Below are positions 23,644 to 33,100 of a stretch of DNA of 48,224 nt, piece by piece. This stretch comes from Nocardia veterana NBRC 100344 (GTDB lineage: Bacteria > Actinomycetota > Actinomycetes > Mycobacteriales > Mycobacteriaceae): contig NZ_BAGM01000045.1 of the NCBI RefSeq assembly GCF_000308855.1, positions 1 through 48,224 on the forward strand, read 5' to 3'. Numbering within the stretch: position 1 is the first letter of the stretch; each line of letters begins with the position of its first letter. A model generated the notes under the pieces. It was not told where the DNA came from. It saw only the letters and a program-made list of their open reading frames with translations, and made no database searches. The position numbers were made by a program, and so were the translations under genes.

Positions 23644-25368
23644 TCAGGCGCCCGCCGACGGCGGGGCGTCGGTGAACGTGACCCGCACCGAGATCGGGTC
23701 GGTCTGCAGCGCTGCGAAACCGGCGGCCGTCAACGGGGCGAGCGCCGGATGCGGGGCGAAGGCCCGGGCGCGGGCGACCACATCGTCGTCCGGGCGCAGT
23801 TCGGCGGTGGCAGCGCGCCACCGTCCGTTCTGCCGCAGCCGGACCGCAGGATTCGCTCGCACGTTGTTACCCCAACCCGAACGCATCCCGTGCTGGCAGA
23901 TGATCCAGGCGCCCTCGTCGTCGAACCGAACCGACACCGGCACTCGGCGCGGCTGCCCGGACTTGCGCCCGATGGTTTCCAGCTCCGTGGCGAAGGTCGA
24001 CCGCACACCGATCCGGTCCAGCGCCGCGAATCCGGGGTTGACCAGATAGCGGCCGATCGCCCGTTCGACGCGGAACTTGTCGATGCGGAACTTGGTCGAG
24101 CCGCGATCGCCGCCGACCGCACCGCGCCGGGACCGGAAGGCGTCGAAACCGTTGCGGCGCAGCATCGTCACCGCGGTCGACCAGGGGGACCGGGCCGGGT
24201 CCGGATCGAGCCCGGCGCCGAGCCGGTGCAGTTGATCGGTATGCCACTGCAGATCGAGTGCGCCGTCGACGGCGCGCAGCGCACTGCTGCGCGCCAGGCG
24301 CCCGCGCAGGCCCAGTGAGATCAGCGGCGGGCGCAGGACGTCGATACCGCCGGCGAGCAGATCGGTGGCCGCGGCGGGACGAACGGTGCTCGGGCGACCG
24401 AGACCGACCACATCGCAGACACCGGAGTCGATCGCGTCCGACATCGCGGCCCGGCTCCGGAATCCGCCGGTGACCGCGAGTGGCACGGAGGCCGCGAGCG
24501 TGCGGACCGTGTCGGCGTACTCCAGGAAATAGGCCTCGCGCGCCGCCGTGCGGGCCGAGACGGTCTGCGCGCGGCCCATCATCGCCGGGGATTCGTAACT
24601 GCCGCCGCTGATTTCGATCAGATCCAGCTGTTCGCCGGCCAGCTGCTCGATCACGGCACGGGATTCGTCCTCGGTGAAACCGCCACGCTGGAAATCGGCC
24701 GAATTGAGTTTCACCGCCACCGCGAATCCGGGTTGGACGGAGCTCCGGACGGCGCGGACCACCTCGAGCAGGAACCGGGCCCGACGCTGCGCGTCCCCGC
24801 CCCAGTCGTCGGTGCGCTGATTGGCCAGCGGCGAGAGGAACTGCGACACCAGATAGCCGTGCGCGGCGTGGATCTGCACGCCGTCGAATCCGGCCGCCTC
24901 CGCGATCCGGGCCGCCGTCGCGAATCGGTGGATCAGGTCGCGAATCTCCGCGTCGGTGAGTGCCCGTGGCACCGGCAGGCCCGGGATGCCGGCGGCGAGT
25001 GCCGAGGGCGCCACCGGTCGCTGCCGGGTGGCCAGCGGATTGGCCTGGCGGCCCGGATGATTCAGCTGCATCCAGATCGGGGTGCCCCCGTCCTGGGCGG
25101 CCTTGGCCCACCGTGTCAGCGCCGCGAGATCGCGGTCGTCCTCGATCACGACGTTCCCCGGTTCACCGAGCTGGGTGCGGTCGATCATCACATTGCCGGT
25201 GACGATCAGGCCGAAGCCGCCGGCGCCCCAGCGGCGGTACAGCCGGACCAACCGTTCGTCGGGAGCATGGTCGGCCGTCGCCAGCCCCTCGCTGAGCGCG
25301 GACTTCATGAGTCGATTGGGGAGTACCCGGCCACAGGGCAGCGGGAGCGGGGTGGCTAATCCGGACAT
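23644..25368 (-). CDS. Fusion: Old Yellow Enzyme plus Ddn-like F420-dependent domain
   Basis: A 574-residue two-domain protein. Residues 1-~385 are an Old Yellow Enzyme (NADH:flavin oxidoreductase) with QLNHPGRQ, the pair His167/His170 in QIHAAHGYLVSQFLSPLANQRTDDWGG and Tyr172. Residues ~430-574 are a deazaflavin-dependent nitroreductase (Ddn) domain with TIGRKSGQPRRVPVSV and GWGNNVRANP. Each domain is usually a separate protein. No stop or frame change separates them, and the ATG at 25368 has GGAGG four bases upstream. It could reduce activated C=C bonds with either NAD(P)H/FMN or F420H2, for instance on dienone rings. It is divergent from a TetR gene and probably repressed by it. Confidence 0.88.
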   Translation of the reverse strand: MSGLATPLPLPCGRVLPNRLMKSALSEGLATADHAPDERLVRLYRRWGAGGFGLIVTGNVMIDRTQLGEPGNVVIEDDRDLAALTRWAKAAQDGGTPIWMQLNHPGRQANPLATRQRPVAPSALAAGIPGLPVPRALTDAEIRDLIHRFATAARIAEAAGFDGVQIHAAHGYLVSQFLSPLANQRTDDWGGDAQRRARFLLEVVRAVRSSVQPGFAVAVKLNSADFQRGGFTEDESRAVIEQLAGEQLDLIEISGGSYESPAMMGRAQTVSARTAAREAYFLEYADTVRTLAASVPLAVTGGFRSRAAMSDAIDSGVCDVVGLGRPSTVRPAAATDLLAGGIDVLRPPLISLGLRGRLARSSALRAVDGALDLQWHTDQLHRLGAGLDPDPARSPWSTAVTMLRRNGFDAFRSRRGAVGGDRGSTKFRIDKFRVERAIGRYLVNPGFAALDRIGVRSTFATELETIGRKSGQPRRVPVSVRFDDEGAWIICQHGMRSGWGNNVRANPAVRLRQNGRWRAATAELRPDDDVVARARAFAPHPALAPLTAAGFAALQTDPISVRVTFTDAPPSAGA

Positions 25369-25402
25369 GCCTATCCTCCAGGGCGCGGATCGGGGAATGA
25401 GG

Positions 25403-25418
25403 TATACCGATCGGTATA
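25403..25418. promoter_or_regulatory. TetR-type operator 1 (perfect 16-bp palindrome)
   Basis: TATACCGATCGGTATA is perfectly symmetrical and starts 34 bases upstream of the OYE-fusion ATG. It shares the core ACCGATCGGT with a second site 29 bases away. It is a strong candidate operator for the divergent TetR protein and overlaps likely promoter sequence. Confidence 0.75.
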
Positions 25419-25431
25419 GTCGGCACAGTAG

Positions 25432-25447
25432 TACACCGATCGGTCTA
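25432..25447. promoter_or_regulatory. TetR-type operator 2
   Basis: TACACCGATCGGTCTA repeats the core ACCGATCGGT of the first site with slightly less symmetric flanks, 50 bases before the TetR ATG. The centre-to-centre distance is 29 bases, close to three helical turns, so both sites face the same side of DNA. Confidence 0.7.
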
Positions 25448-25497
25448 GGGCAACGGTAGGCTGGACCGTGCAGGGTGGGCGGAGAAAGGATCGCAGC

Positions 25498-26067
25498 ATG
25501 GGAGCCCGCGACCGGCTCATCGACAGCGCCGTCGAATTGATGCGCAGCAACGGGGTGTCCGGTACCGGTATCGCGCAGCTGCTGGAACACAGCGGCATCT
25601 CCCGCCGCTCGGTGTACCTGAACTTTCCCGGCGGAAAATCGGAACTGATCGCGGAGGCGACCCGGGCCGCGGGTGCCGCCTACAGCGCCCTACTGCGCAC
25701 GATCACGGCCGGGGCCGATGTGGCGTCATCGGTGGGCGCCTTCCCCGCGATCTGGCGGGACAAGCTCGCCGCGAGCGAATTCACCGCCGGTTGCCCGATC
25801 GTCGCGGCCGCGCTGGGCCGAGCGGAGGCGCCGGAGGCGGCCGACGCGGCCGGTGCGACCTTCACCGAATGGGAGACGATTCTCGCCGAGCGCCTCGAAT
25901 CCGAAGATGTCGCACCGGATTTGGCGATAGCGCTGGCAACGACGGTCATCGCCGCGCTCGAGGGCGCGGTCGTGCTGTCCCTGGCGACACGCTCGATGGC
26001 CCCGCTGGAACGCGTGGGCGCCCAGATGGCGGAACTGATCGCCCGCCACACGACCCGGGCCGAGTAG
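25498..26067 (+). CDS. TetR-family transcriptional regulator
   Basis: A 189-residue TetR protein. The helix-turn-helix is near the N-terminus: RDRLIDSAVELMRSNGVSGTGIAQLLEHSGISRRSVYLNFPGGKSELI. The C-terminal part (FTAGCPIVAAALG and ATVIAALEGAVVLSLATRS) resembles the LmrA/YxaF group. The ATG at 25498 has AAAGGA upstream; an in-frame start at 25468 is less likely. It is divergent from the OYE-Ddn fusion, and two palindromes lie between them, so autoregulation plus repression of the reductase is the simple model. Confidence 0.92.
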   Translation: MGARDRLIDSAVELMRSNGVSGTGIAQLLEHSGISRRSVYLNFPGGKSELIAEATRAAGAAYSALLRTITAGADVASSVGAFPAIWRDKLAASEFTAGCPIVAAALGRAEAPEAADAAGATFTEWETILAERLESEDVAPDLAIALATTVIAALEGAVVLSLATRSMAPLERVGAQMAELIARHTTRAE

Positions 26068-26099
26068 ATCGAGGCGCGTCCCTCGTCATCCAGCGGCGG

Positions 26100-26954
26100 C
26101 TACTCGGCGAGTGCTCGCTGCACCGCGGCGAAGGAGGGGATGGATGCGGTGGCGCCGACGATGGTCGTGGCCAGGGCGCCGGCCGTGCAGGCCCAGGCCA
26201 GCGCGGCGGCCGGGCCGTCGTGCCAGTGCGCGGCGAGGGCGCCGGTGAAGGTGTCGCCCGCGCCGGTGGTATCCACCACCTCGACCCGGACGCCCGGATG
26301 GGTGAGCTCACCGTCCGGCCCGCGATAGGTGGCCCCGTCGCCACCGCGGGTGACCAACACGTGCGGGACGGCCCGAAGTTCCGAATCCAGTTGCGCCGCT
26401 TCGCCTTCGTTGACGACCGCGATATCGACCGATTGCCACAGGCTCGGCGGCAGCGACCGTGCGGGCGAGGGGTTGAGCAGGACGAGGGTGTCGTGATCGC
26501 GTGCGCAACGGGCGGCCTCGATCACGGTGGGCAGTGGAATCTCCAACTGGCACAACAGGATATCCGCGGCGGCGACGACGTCGCGGTCGGCCGCGGTGAG
26601 CCCGGACAGCTCGGCGTTCGCCCCGCCCACGACGATGATCGTGTTCTCGCCGGACTCGTCGACGACGATCGTCGCGGTTCCGCTGGCGCCCTCGACGGTG
26701 CGCAGCCCGGCGGTGCCGACCTCGTTGTCCTCGAGCACCTTTCGCAAGGCGGGGCCGAAGACGTCGGTCCCGACCGCACCGACGAAGTCGACCTCCGCGC
26801 CCGCACGCCGGGCCGCGATCGCCTGATTCGCGCCTTTTCCGCCGGGCACCGTGTCGAATGCGGTGCCGAGGACGGTTTCCCCGGCCCGCGGCCGCCGCCG
26901 GGTGCGCGTCACCAGATCCATGTTGATGCTGCCGACCACCGCTATCCGTGCCAT
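26100..26954 (-). CDS. rbsK: Ribokinase (PfkB-family sugar kinase)
   Basis: A 284-residue PfkB carbohydrate kinase. The N-terminal MARIAVVGSINMDLV and the GGKGANQA loop are diagnostic of ribokinase, and the C-terminal VDTTGAGDTFTGAL holds the catalytic Asp and anion hole. It would phosphorylate D-ribose (or a related sugar) at O5 with ATP. No ribose transporter or other rbs gene is beside it. It faces the TetR gene with 32 bases between the stops. Confidence 0.88.
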   Translation of the reverse strand: MARIAVVGSINMDLVTRTRRRPRAGETVLGTAFDTVPGGKGANQAIAARRAGAEVDFVGAVGTDVFGPALRKVLEDNEVGTAGLRTVEGASGTATIVVDESGENTIIVVGGANAELSGLTAADRDVVAAADILLCQLEIPLPTVIEAARCARDHDTLVLLNPSPARSLPPSLWQSVDIAVVNEGEAAQLDSELRAVPHVLVTRGGDGATYRGPDGELTHPGVRVEVVDTTGAGDTFTGALAAHWHDGPAAALAWACTAGALATTIVGATASIPSFAAVQRALAE

Positions 26955-27006
26955 GCACGCACCGTAACCCGCCCGGCGCGCGGACGGGGTCGAACCTCGC
27001 CGCGGG

Positions 27007-27465
27007 TCAGGCCCGTTCGGCCGCGGTCACCACCGCCGCCAATCGATCGATGGAGCCGCGCAGTTTGTCGGATGTGGTCGCCCGCGCCCGCGGCAGCCGG
27101 CCCTCGTCGGTCAACCGGGTCCAGTCGTAGGTGTGCCGCACGAGCGTACGGGTCGCGTCGATCGGTTCGAGTTCCCACCGCCACAGGTGGCCCGGCGGCT
27201 GCTGCCCGGGTTCCGAAGGCAGCCAAGCGATTCGGCGTCCCTCCTCGAATTCCACGATGTGGTTCTCGCGCACGGCGCCGTTGGTCAGCGTCATGGTAAA
27301 GACATCGGCCACGTTCCGGACACGTTGCCCGCTCTCGGCCCGGGCGAGATTGTCGTTCCCGTCCCAGCGCGGCTGCTGGGCCGGGTCGGCGATCAATTCG
27401 AAGATGTCCGCCGCCGGCGCGGAGACTTCTCGTTCCGCCGATACCACCCTGTCGATAGCTGCCAT
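27007..27465 (-). CDS. SRPBCC-family protein (polyketide cyclase/START-like)
   Basis: A 152-residue protein with the SRPBCC signature: REVSAPAADIFELIADPAQQPRWDGN at the start, then alternating strands and a final long helix (LRGSIDRLAAVVTAAE). The fold binds hydrophobic ligands in a deep pocket and is used by many unrelated proteins. The ATG at 27465 gives the normal family length; the frame continues upstream into the region of the MFS gene but that part is not credible. It lies between the MFS pump and the ribokinase on the same strand. Function is unknown. Confidence 0.85.
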   Translation of the reverse strand: MAAIDRVVSAEREVSAPAADIFELIADPAQQPRWDGNDNLARAESGQRVRNVADVFTMTLTNGAVRENHIVEFEEGRRIAWLPSEPGQQPPGHLWRWELEPIDATRTLVRHTYDWTRLTDEGRLPRARATTSDKLRGSIDRLAAVVTAAERA

Positions 27466-27518
27466 GGCCCCATCGAAACATCCGGCGCCCGTGTCGACAA
27501 TCCGGCGGAGTCCCGCGT

Positions 27519-29171
27519 TCACTTCTGGGTGCCGATCGGCCCGGCGGGCGATTCGTCCCGACGCGGTTCCACGGGCGGTCCCGCGACCGCGCAGTTCACC
27601 TTGCACTGCGGCTCGGCGGCGGGGCCGGCCTCCCGCAGGGCGTCGTCGCGGACGGCTACCACTGTCAGCACCGCGGCCGCGGCCATCACGACCGCGCAGA
27701 TCACCATGGCCTCGCGGAACCCGCGCTCGAAGGCGGCGGGGTCGGTGTAGGCCGCGCCGGTCAGGCCGGTCAACGGTGGAACAGCCGCTACCGCAAGCAA
27801 TCCCGCCGCGCGCGCGACGGCGTTGTTGACGCCGCTGGCCACCCCCGCGTGGCGTTCGTCGGCGGTCGCCAGCACGGTCGCGGTCAGCGGGGCGACGGCC
27901 AGGGTGAGGCCGAGGCCGAACACGAGCGCGGCGGGCAGCACATCGGTGAGATAGGAGGCGTTCGAGCCGATTCGCATCATCAACACCATGCCGACGGCCG
28001 CCAGTGCGACGCCCGCGGCGATCGGGATGCGCGGCCCGATCCGCTGCGCCAGATCGCCCGAGCGGGCGGAGAACAACAGCATCAGTACGGTCGCGGGCAG
28101 CATCGCGGTCCCGGCCGCCATGGGGCTGAATCCGGCTACCACCTGCAGGGTGAGCACCAGGAGGAAGAACACCACACCCATCGCGCCGTACATGACGAAG
28201 GTGACCGCGTTGATCACGCTGAACTGCCGGGACGCGAAGATCTCCACCGGCAGCATCGGCGGCGGGCCGCCGGGCCGGCCGGCCCGGGCGTATCGCGCCG
28301 ACCGCCGCCGCTCCACGAGCACGAAGGCGATCCCCGCGACGACGCCGACCGCCGCCGCGCCGACCACCGCCACCCGGCTGCTGCCGGGCTCGGCCGCCAT
28401 GGTCAGCGCGTAGGTGATGCCCGCGAGGCACAGCGCCGCGAGAACCGCGCCGAGCACATCGAACCCTTCGTGGCCCGCGGTCCGCGCCGGCTGTCCGGCC
28501 ACGTCGGCATCACCGACCGGACGCGGCGACTCGGTGCGCTCGCCCGCGCCGGGACGGGTCCGAGCGGCCGTGCTGCCGGCGGTTTCGGAACCGTACGTTT
28601 CCGGCACGTGTCGCGCTGCGACCAGCACGATCACCGCCGCCAGCGGAATATTCAGCAGGAACACCCAGCGCCACCCGGCCGCGCCGACCAGCCAGCCGCC
28701 GAGGAAGGGACCGATCGCACCCGCGACGCCGCCGAGACCGGACCAGGCGCCCACGGCGCGAGCGCGATCGGCCTTGACGAACGAGGCCTGGATGATGGCC
28801 AGTGAACCCGGTGTCAGCAACGCCCCGCCCACTCCCTGCAGGGCACGGGCGGCGATCAGCATCGGAATGCCCTGGGCCGCACCGCATATCGCCGAGGCCA
28901 GGGCGAACCACACCACCCCGACCAGGAAGATCCGCCGGCGCCCGAACCGGTCTCCCAGCGAACCGCCGAGCAGGATCAACCCGGCCAGCGTCAGGGTGTA
29001 GGCGTTGACGGTCCATTGCAGCCCGGCCATCGAAGTGCCGAATTCCTCGCCGATGCGCGGCAGCGCCACATTCACCACGGTCGCGTCCAGCATCGCCATA
29101 CCCGATCCGAGCACGGTGGCGAGCAGCACCCAGCGACCGGAACCGGTGGACAACCGGATGGTGGCGACCAT
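27519..29171 (-). CDS. MFS drug-efflux-type transporter (DHA2/EmrB-QacA like)
   Basis: A 550-residue membrane protein of the 14-helix DHA2 group. MLDATVVNVALPRIG is the drug-antiporter motif in helix 1; LGGSLGDRFGRRRIFLVG is motif A; GGVAGAIGPFLGGWLVGAAGWRWVFLLN is motif C. A polar loop of ~60 residues near the middle (rich in Gly, Thr, Arg and Pro) precedes a second hydrophobic half. The ATG at 29171 begins MVATIRLSTGSGRW; GTG six bases upstream is possible. It is divergent from proA. The substrate is unknown, and its identity to the pump at 1807-3216 is only at family level. Confidence 0.9.
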   Translation of the reverse strand: MVATIRLSTGSGRWVLLATVLGSGMAMLDATVVNVALPRIGEEFGTSMAGLQWTVNAYTLTLAGLILLGGSLGDRFGRRRIFLVGVVWFALASAICGAAQGIPMLIAARALQGVGGALLTPGSLAIIQASFVKADRARAVGAWSGLGGVAGAIGPFLGGWLVGAAGWRWVFLLNIPLAAVIVLVAARHVPETYGSETAGSTAARTRPGAGERTESPRPVGDADVAGQPARTAGHEGFDVLGAVLAALCLAGITYALTMAAEPGSSRVAVVGAAAVGVVAGIAFVLVERRRSARYARAGRPGGPPPMLPVEIFASRQFSVINAVTFVMYGAMGVVFFLLVLTLQVVAGFSPMAAGTAMLPATVLMLLFSARSGDLAQRIGPRIPIAAGVALAAVGMVLMMRIGSNASYLTDVLPAALVFGLGLTLAVAPLTATVLATADERHAGVASGVNNAVARAAGLLAVAAVPPLTGLTGAAYTDPAAFERGFREAMVICAVVMAAAAVLTVVAVRDDALREAGPAAEPQCKVNCAVAGPPVEPRRDESPAGPIGTQK

Positions 29172-29253
29172 GTGCACACGGTAGTCGCCGGCACCGACGG
29201 GCGCCGGGTTATCCGGCGGCGCGCTCCGTGGCCCGGTCAGTAGGCTGTTCACC

Positions 29254-30522
29254 ATGACTGCTGGAACTGTCGGCGAAGTGGATACCGTGCGCGAGGCCGT
29301 GCACGACGCGGCTCGGCGGGCTCGGGTGGCGTCGCGGACGTTGGCGCAGCTGACGACCGCGCAGAAGGACGCGGCGCTGCATGCCGCGGCCGATGCCCTG
29401 CTCGCGGCGAAGGACACCGTGCTGGGCGCCAACGCCGAGGACATCGCGGCCGCCGAGGCGACCGGGACCGCGGCCTCGCTCCTGGACCGCTTGCGGTTGA
29501 CGCAGGATCGCATCGACGGCATCGCCTCCGGGCTGCGGCAGGTCGCCGGCCTGCCGGATCCGGTCGGAGTGGTGCTGCGCGGATCGACTCTGGCCAACGG
29601 GCTGGAGATCCGGCAGGTGCGGGTGCCGCTGGGTGTGGTCGGAATGGTCTACGAGGCCCGCCCGAATGTCACCGTCGACGCCTTCGGACTGGCCCTGAAG
29701 TCCGGGAACGCGGCCCTGCTGCGCGGTTCGTCCTCGGCCGCGCGATCCAATGCCGCGCTGGTGGCGATCATGCGCGACGCCCTTGTGGCACAAGAGATTC
29801 CGGCCGACGCCGTCCAGTTGCTGCCGAGTGAGGACCGTTCCAGCGTGACCCATCTGATCCAGGCGCGCGGTCTGGTGGATGTGGTCATCCCGCGCGGTGG
29901 CGCCGGCCTGATCAACGCAGTGGTGCGCGATGCGCAGGTCCCGACCATCGAAACCGGCACCGGCAACTGCCATGTCTATGTCCACGCCGCCGCCGATCTC
30001 GAGATGGCGGAATCGATCCTGCTGAACTCCAAGACCCGCCGCCCCAGTGTCTGCAACACCGCCGAGACGGTGCTCATCGACCGTGCGATCGCCGACACCG
30101 CGGTGCCCCGCCTGATCGGCGCGCTGGAACGCGCCCAGGTGACGGTTCACGGCGATCTGCCGGGTCTGGTCCCGGCCACCGACGACGACTGGGCCGACGA
30201 ATATCTCTCGCTGGATATCGCGCTGAAGGTCGTGGACGATCTCGACGCCGCGGTCGATCACATCAACGAATGGGGCACCGGGCACACCGAGGCGATCGTG
30301 ACCGCCGACCTGAAGGCGGCGCGCGAATTCACCGCACGGGTGGACGCGGCCGCGGTGATGGTCAACGCTTCGACGGCATTCACCGACGGCGAACAGTTCG
30401 GGTTCGGCGCCGAGATCGGCATCTCGACGCAGAAACTCCACGCCCGCGGGCCGATGGCGCTGCCGGAGCTGACCTCGACCAAGTGGATCGTCTGGGGTGA
30501 CGGCCAGATCCGGCCGAGCTGA
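29254..30522 (+). CDS. proA: Glutamate-5-semialdehyde dehydrogenase (gamma-glutamyl phosphate reductase)
   Basis: A 422-residue enzyme of proline synthesis that reduces gamma-glutamyl phosphate with NADPH. The active-site Cys267 is in [16 protein letters not shown], and [35 protein letters not shown] and [20 protein letters not shown] are signature segments of ProA. It starts the region of conserved gene order that runs to lepA in mycobacteria. proB is not adjacent, which is usual in this order. A GC-rich hairpin follows the stop. Confidence 0.96.
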   Translation: MTAGTVGEVDTVREAVHDAARRARVASRTLAQLTTAQKDAALHAAADALLAAKDTVLGANAEDIAAAEATGTAASLLDRLRLTQDRIDGIASGLRQVAGLPDPVGVVLRGSTLANGLEIRQVRVPLGVVGMVYEARPNVTVDAFGLALKSGNAALLRGSSSAARSNAALVAIMRDALVAQEIPADAVQLLPSEDRSSVTHLIQARGLVDVVIPRGGAGLINAVVRDAQVPTIETGTGNCHVYVHAAADLEMAESILLNSKTRRPSVCNTAETVLIDRAIADTAVPRLIGALERAQVTVHGDLPGLVPATDDDWADEYLSLDIALKVVDDLDAAVDHINEWGTGHTEAIVTADLKAAREFTARVDAAAVMVNASTAFTDGEQFGFGAEIGISTQKLHARGPMALPELTSTKWIVWGDGQIRPS

Positions 30523-30547
30523 CTCGGCCCGGCCGGCCTCGGCCGAG
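30523..30547 (+). terminator. Hairpin after proA
   Basis: CTCGGCC and GGCCGAG pair around an 11-base GC-rich loop directly after the proA stop. There is no T-run; a weak terminator candidate. Confidence 0.35.
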
Positions 30548-30605
30548 CCGGTGGTCTCGCCGGCACCGGAGTATCGGATCCGGCCCGCGGGTGTGTACCG
30601 TCGTG

Positions 30606-30635
30606 AGCAGGTGTTCTTTACGGTGCATACCTGCT
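30606..30635. promoter_or_regulatory. Spaced inverted repeat upstream of the MoxR gene
   Basis: AGCAGGT (30606) and ACCTGCT (30629) are complementary with a 16-base spacer, about 60-90 bases before the MoxR start. It may be an operator or promoter-region element; no protein can be assigned. Confidence 0.25.
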
Positions 30636-30695
30636 GTGGTCTGCGCTGTTGTTCGTCGATACGGGCGCCGGACCCGTCGAAGGAGGGCCACACAC

Positions 30696-31592
30696 GTGCA
30701 GACGACTGTGCACGAGCCGATTTTCGCCTCGGTCGACGATGTGATCGATCGTCTCGCCGGCACCGGCTACCTGGCCGACAAAGCCACGGCGACCTCGGTG
30801 TTCCTGGCCGACCGGCTGGGTAAGCCGCTGTTGATCGAGGGTCCCGCCGGTGTCGGCAAGACCGAGCTGTCGCGCGCGGTGGCTCAGGTCGCCGACGCCG
30901 AACTGGTCCGGCTGCAGTGCTACGAGGGCATCGACGAGGCGCGGGCGCTCTACGAGTGGAATCACGCCAAGCAGATCCTGCGCATCCAATCCGCCACCTC
31001 GTCCGGCAACGCCGATGCCGGAAACGCCTGGGCCGATACCAAAGCCGACGTATTCAGCGAGGAATTCCTGCTACAGCGCCCGCTGCTGACCGCGATCCGG
31101 CGCACCGACCCGACCGTGCTGCTGATCGACGAGGCCGACAAGGCCGATGTCGAGATCGAGGGCCTCATGTTGGAGGTACTGAGCGATTTCGCGGTCACCG
31201 TCCCCGAACTGGGCACCATCACCGCGACCCGGCGCCCGTTCGTGGTCCTCACCTCGAACGCCACCCGGGAGCTGTCCGAGGCGTTGAAACGCCGCTGCCT
31301 CTACCTGCACATCGACTTTCCGGACGAGGAACTCGAGCGTCGCATCCTGGCCAGCCGGGTTCCCGACCTCGAGCCCGCCATCGCCGCACAGCTGGTCCGG
31401 GTCGTGCACGTGCTGCGCGGAATGCAGTTGAAGAAGCTGCCCTCGGTCGCCGAATCCATCGACTGGGCCCGCACGCTGCTGGCCCTGGGGCTGAAGGATC
31501 TGGACGACAAGACGGTGCGCGCGACGCTCGGGGTGGTGCTCAAACATCAGAGCGATCACCAGCGCGCCCTCGCCGAGTTGAAATTGGCCTGA
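30696..31592 (+). CDS. MoxR-family AAA+ ATPase
   Basis: A 298-residue ATPase from the GTG at 30696, chosen for AGGAGGG nine bases upstream. Walker A is GPAGVGKTEL (49-58), Walker B is VLLIDEADKAD (Asp145-Glu146), and the sensor region VLTSNATRELSEALKRRCL follows. MoxR ATPases usually act with a VWA protein encoded next to them, as here, in metal insertion or complex assembly. The VWA gene begins two bases after the stop, so coupling is likely. The client protein is unknown. Confidence 0.92.
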   Translation: MQTTVHEPIFASVDDVIDRLAGTGYLADKATATSVFLADRLGKPLLIEGPAGVGKTELSRAVAQVADAELVRLQCYEGIDEARALYEWNHAKQILRIQSATSSGNADAGNAWADTKADVFSEEFLLQRPLLTAIRRTDPTVLLIDEADKADVEIEGLMLEVLSDFAVTVPELGTITATRRPFVVLTSNATRELSEALKRRCLYLHIDFPDEELERRILASRVPDLEPAIAAQLVRVVHVLRGMQLKKLPSVAESIDWARTLLALGLKDLDDKTVRATLGVVLKHQSDHQRALAELKLA

Positions 31593-31594
31593 TC

Positions 31595-33085
31595 GTGTCC
31601 GGTAAGCGCACCTCACCGCGCGCGCTGGTATCCGCCGCGCTGCGTGGCGGGTCCGCACCCGCGTCCGCAGCGGCGCCCGAGCCGGGGCAGATCGCCCCGC
31701 ACGGATTGTCCGGACACGTGGTGGGCTTCGTGGAGGCATTGCGCGCCAGGGGAATTCCGGTCGGCCCGTCGGAGACCGTCGATGCCGGCCGGGTGCTCAC
31801 CGTGGTCGATCTGATGGATCGCGAGATGCTGCGCGAGGGGCTGGCCTGCGCGCTGCTGCGCCGCCCCACCCAGCGTGCCACCTTCGACGGCCTGTTCGAG
31901 CTGTGGTTTCCCGCTGCGCTGGGGGAGCGGTCCGGCGCCGAGGACATCGAGCTGCCGCGGCGGGCCGACGGGGACATCGATCTGTTCGAACTGCGGCGGA
32001 TGCTCGCCGAGATGCTGGCCGCCGAACCAACCGGTGAGCAGACCCGGCAGCTGCAGAATCTGGCCGCGCAGATGGTCGAGCAGATGGGGCAGTACCAGTC
32101 CGCGAACGGGCCCTCCTTCTCGGCGTATCAGACGCTGAAGGATGTGCAGCCCGAGGTACTGATCAGCAAGATCCTCGCGGGTTTGGCTGCCGGACAGAAC
32201 AATTCGGAATTCGACACCGAGGTCGCCCGCCGCGCCGCCCGCGAGCGGGTCAAAGCCTTCCGTGGCACGGTCGAGGCCGAGACCCGCCGCCGGGTCGCCG
32301 AGCGGCTGGGCCGCGAGCGGGTCGCCACCTACGGCGTGCAACGTCAGGCCGAAGACGCCGATTTCCTGCGGATCTCGGAGAACGAACTGGCCGAATTGCG
32401 GCGCGGTTCGCAGCGGCTGGCCCGGGTGCTGGCATCGCGCCTGGCCGCGCGCCGCCGCCGTTCCCGGCGCGGGGAGATCGATCTGCGCAAAACGCTGCGC
32501 AAGTCGATGTCGACCGGCGGCGTGCCGATCACGCTGCAGACGCGCAAACCGCGACCCGGCCGTCCCGATCTGGTGTTGCTGTGCGATATTTCGGGCTCGG
32601 TCGCCGGATTCTCCAGTTTCACCATGCTGCTGGTGAATTCGCTGCGCGAACAATTCTCCCGGGTGCGAATCTTCGCCTTCGTCGACCGGGTGGACGAGGT
32701 GACCCACATCTTCGATCAGGTCACCCCGCTGGACCAGGTGACCCGGCGCATCTTCACCGAAACGAAGGTGGTCGGATTCGAAGGCCATTCCGACTACGGG
32801 GCGGCGCTGCGGGGATTCGCGCAGGAGTGGCCCGATGTGGTGACCAGCCGCACCTCGCTGCTGATCCTCGGTGATGCCCGAACCAACTACCGCGACCCGG
32901 CGCTGGACACGCTCGCCGAGCTGGTCCAGGTGGCCAAACACGCGCACTGGCTCAATCCGGAGGCCGAGAAGATGTGGGGCACCGGCGATTCCGCCGCGAA
33001 TCGGTACGCCGAGGTGGTCGAGATGCACGAATGCCGTTCGGCACGTCAGCTGACCGGAGTGGTGAGCCGGCTGCTACCGGTGTAG
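31595..33085 (+). CDS. VWA-domain protein (CoxE-like partner of MoxR ATPase)
   Basis: A 496-residue protein starting at GTG two bases after the MoxR gene. The C-terminal ~180 residues form a von Willebrand factor A domain with the metal site Asp331-x-Ser333-x-Ser335 in LLCDISGSVAGFS, and LLILGDARTNY further on. The N-terminal two-thirds are helical, with an arginine-rich stretch RLAARRRRSRRGE before the VWA domain. Proteins of this type (CoxE, VWA-containing partners of MoxR) help metal cofactor insertion or complex maturation. The start is supported mainly by coupling; the Shine-Dalgarno is weak. Confidence 0.88.
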   Translation: MSGKRTSPRALVSAALRGGSAPASAAAPEPGQIAPHGLSGHVVGFVEALRARGIPVGPSETVDAGRVLTVVDLMDREMLREGLACALLRRPTQRATFDGLFELWFPAALGERSGAEDIELPRRADGDIDLFELRRMLAEMLAAEPTGEQTRQLQNLAAQMVEQMGQYQSANGPSFSAYQTLKDVQPEVLISKILAGLAAGQNNSEFDTEVARRAARERVKAFRGTVEAETRRRVAERLGRERVATYGVQRQAEDADFLRISENELAELRRGSQRLARVLASRLAARRRRSRRGEIDLRKTLRKSMSTGGVPITLQTRKPRPGRPDLVLLCDISGSVAGFSSFTMLLVNSLREQFSRVRIFAFVDRVDEVTHIFDQVTPLDQVTRRIFTETKVVGFEGHSDYGAALRGFAQEWPDVVTSRTSLLILGDARTNYRDPALDTLAELVQVAKHAHWLNPEAEKMWGTGDSAANRYAEVVEMHECRSARQLTGVVSRLLPV

Positions 33086-33100
33086 CGAGCGAGGAGGGTC

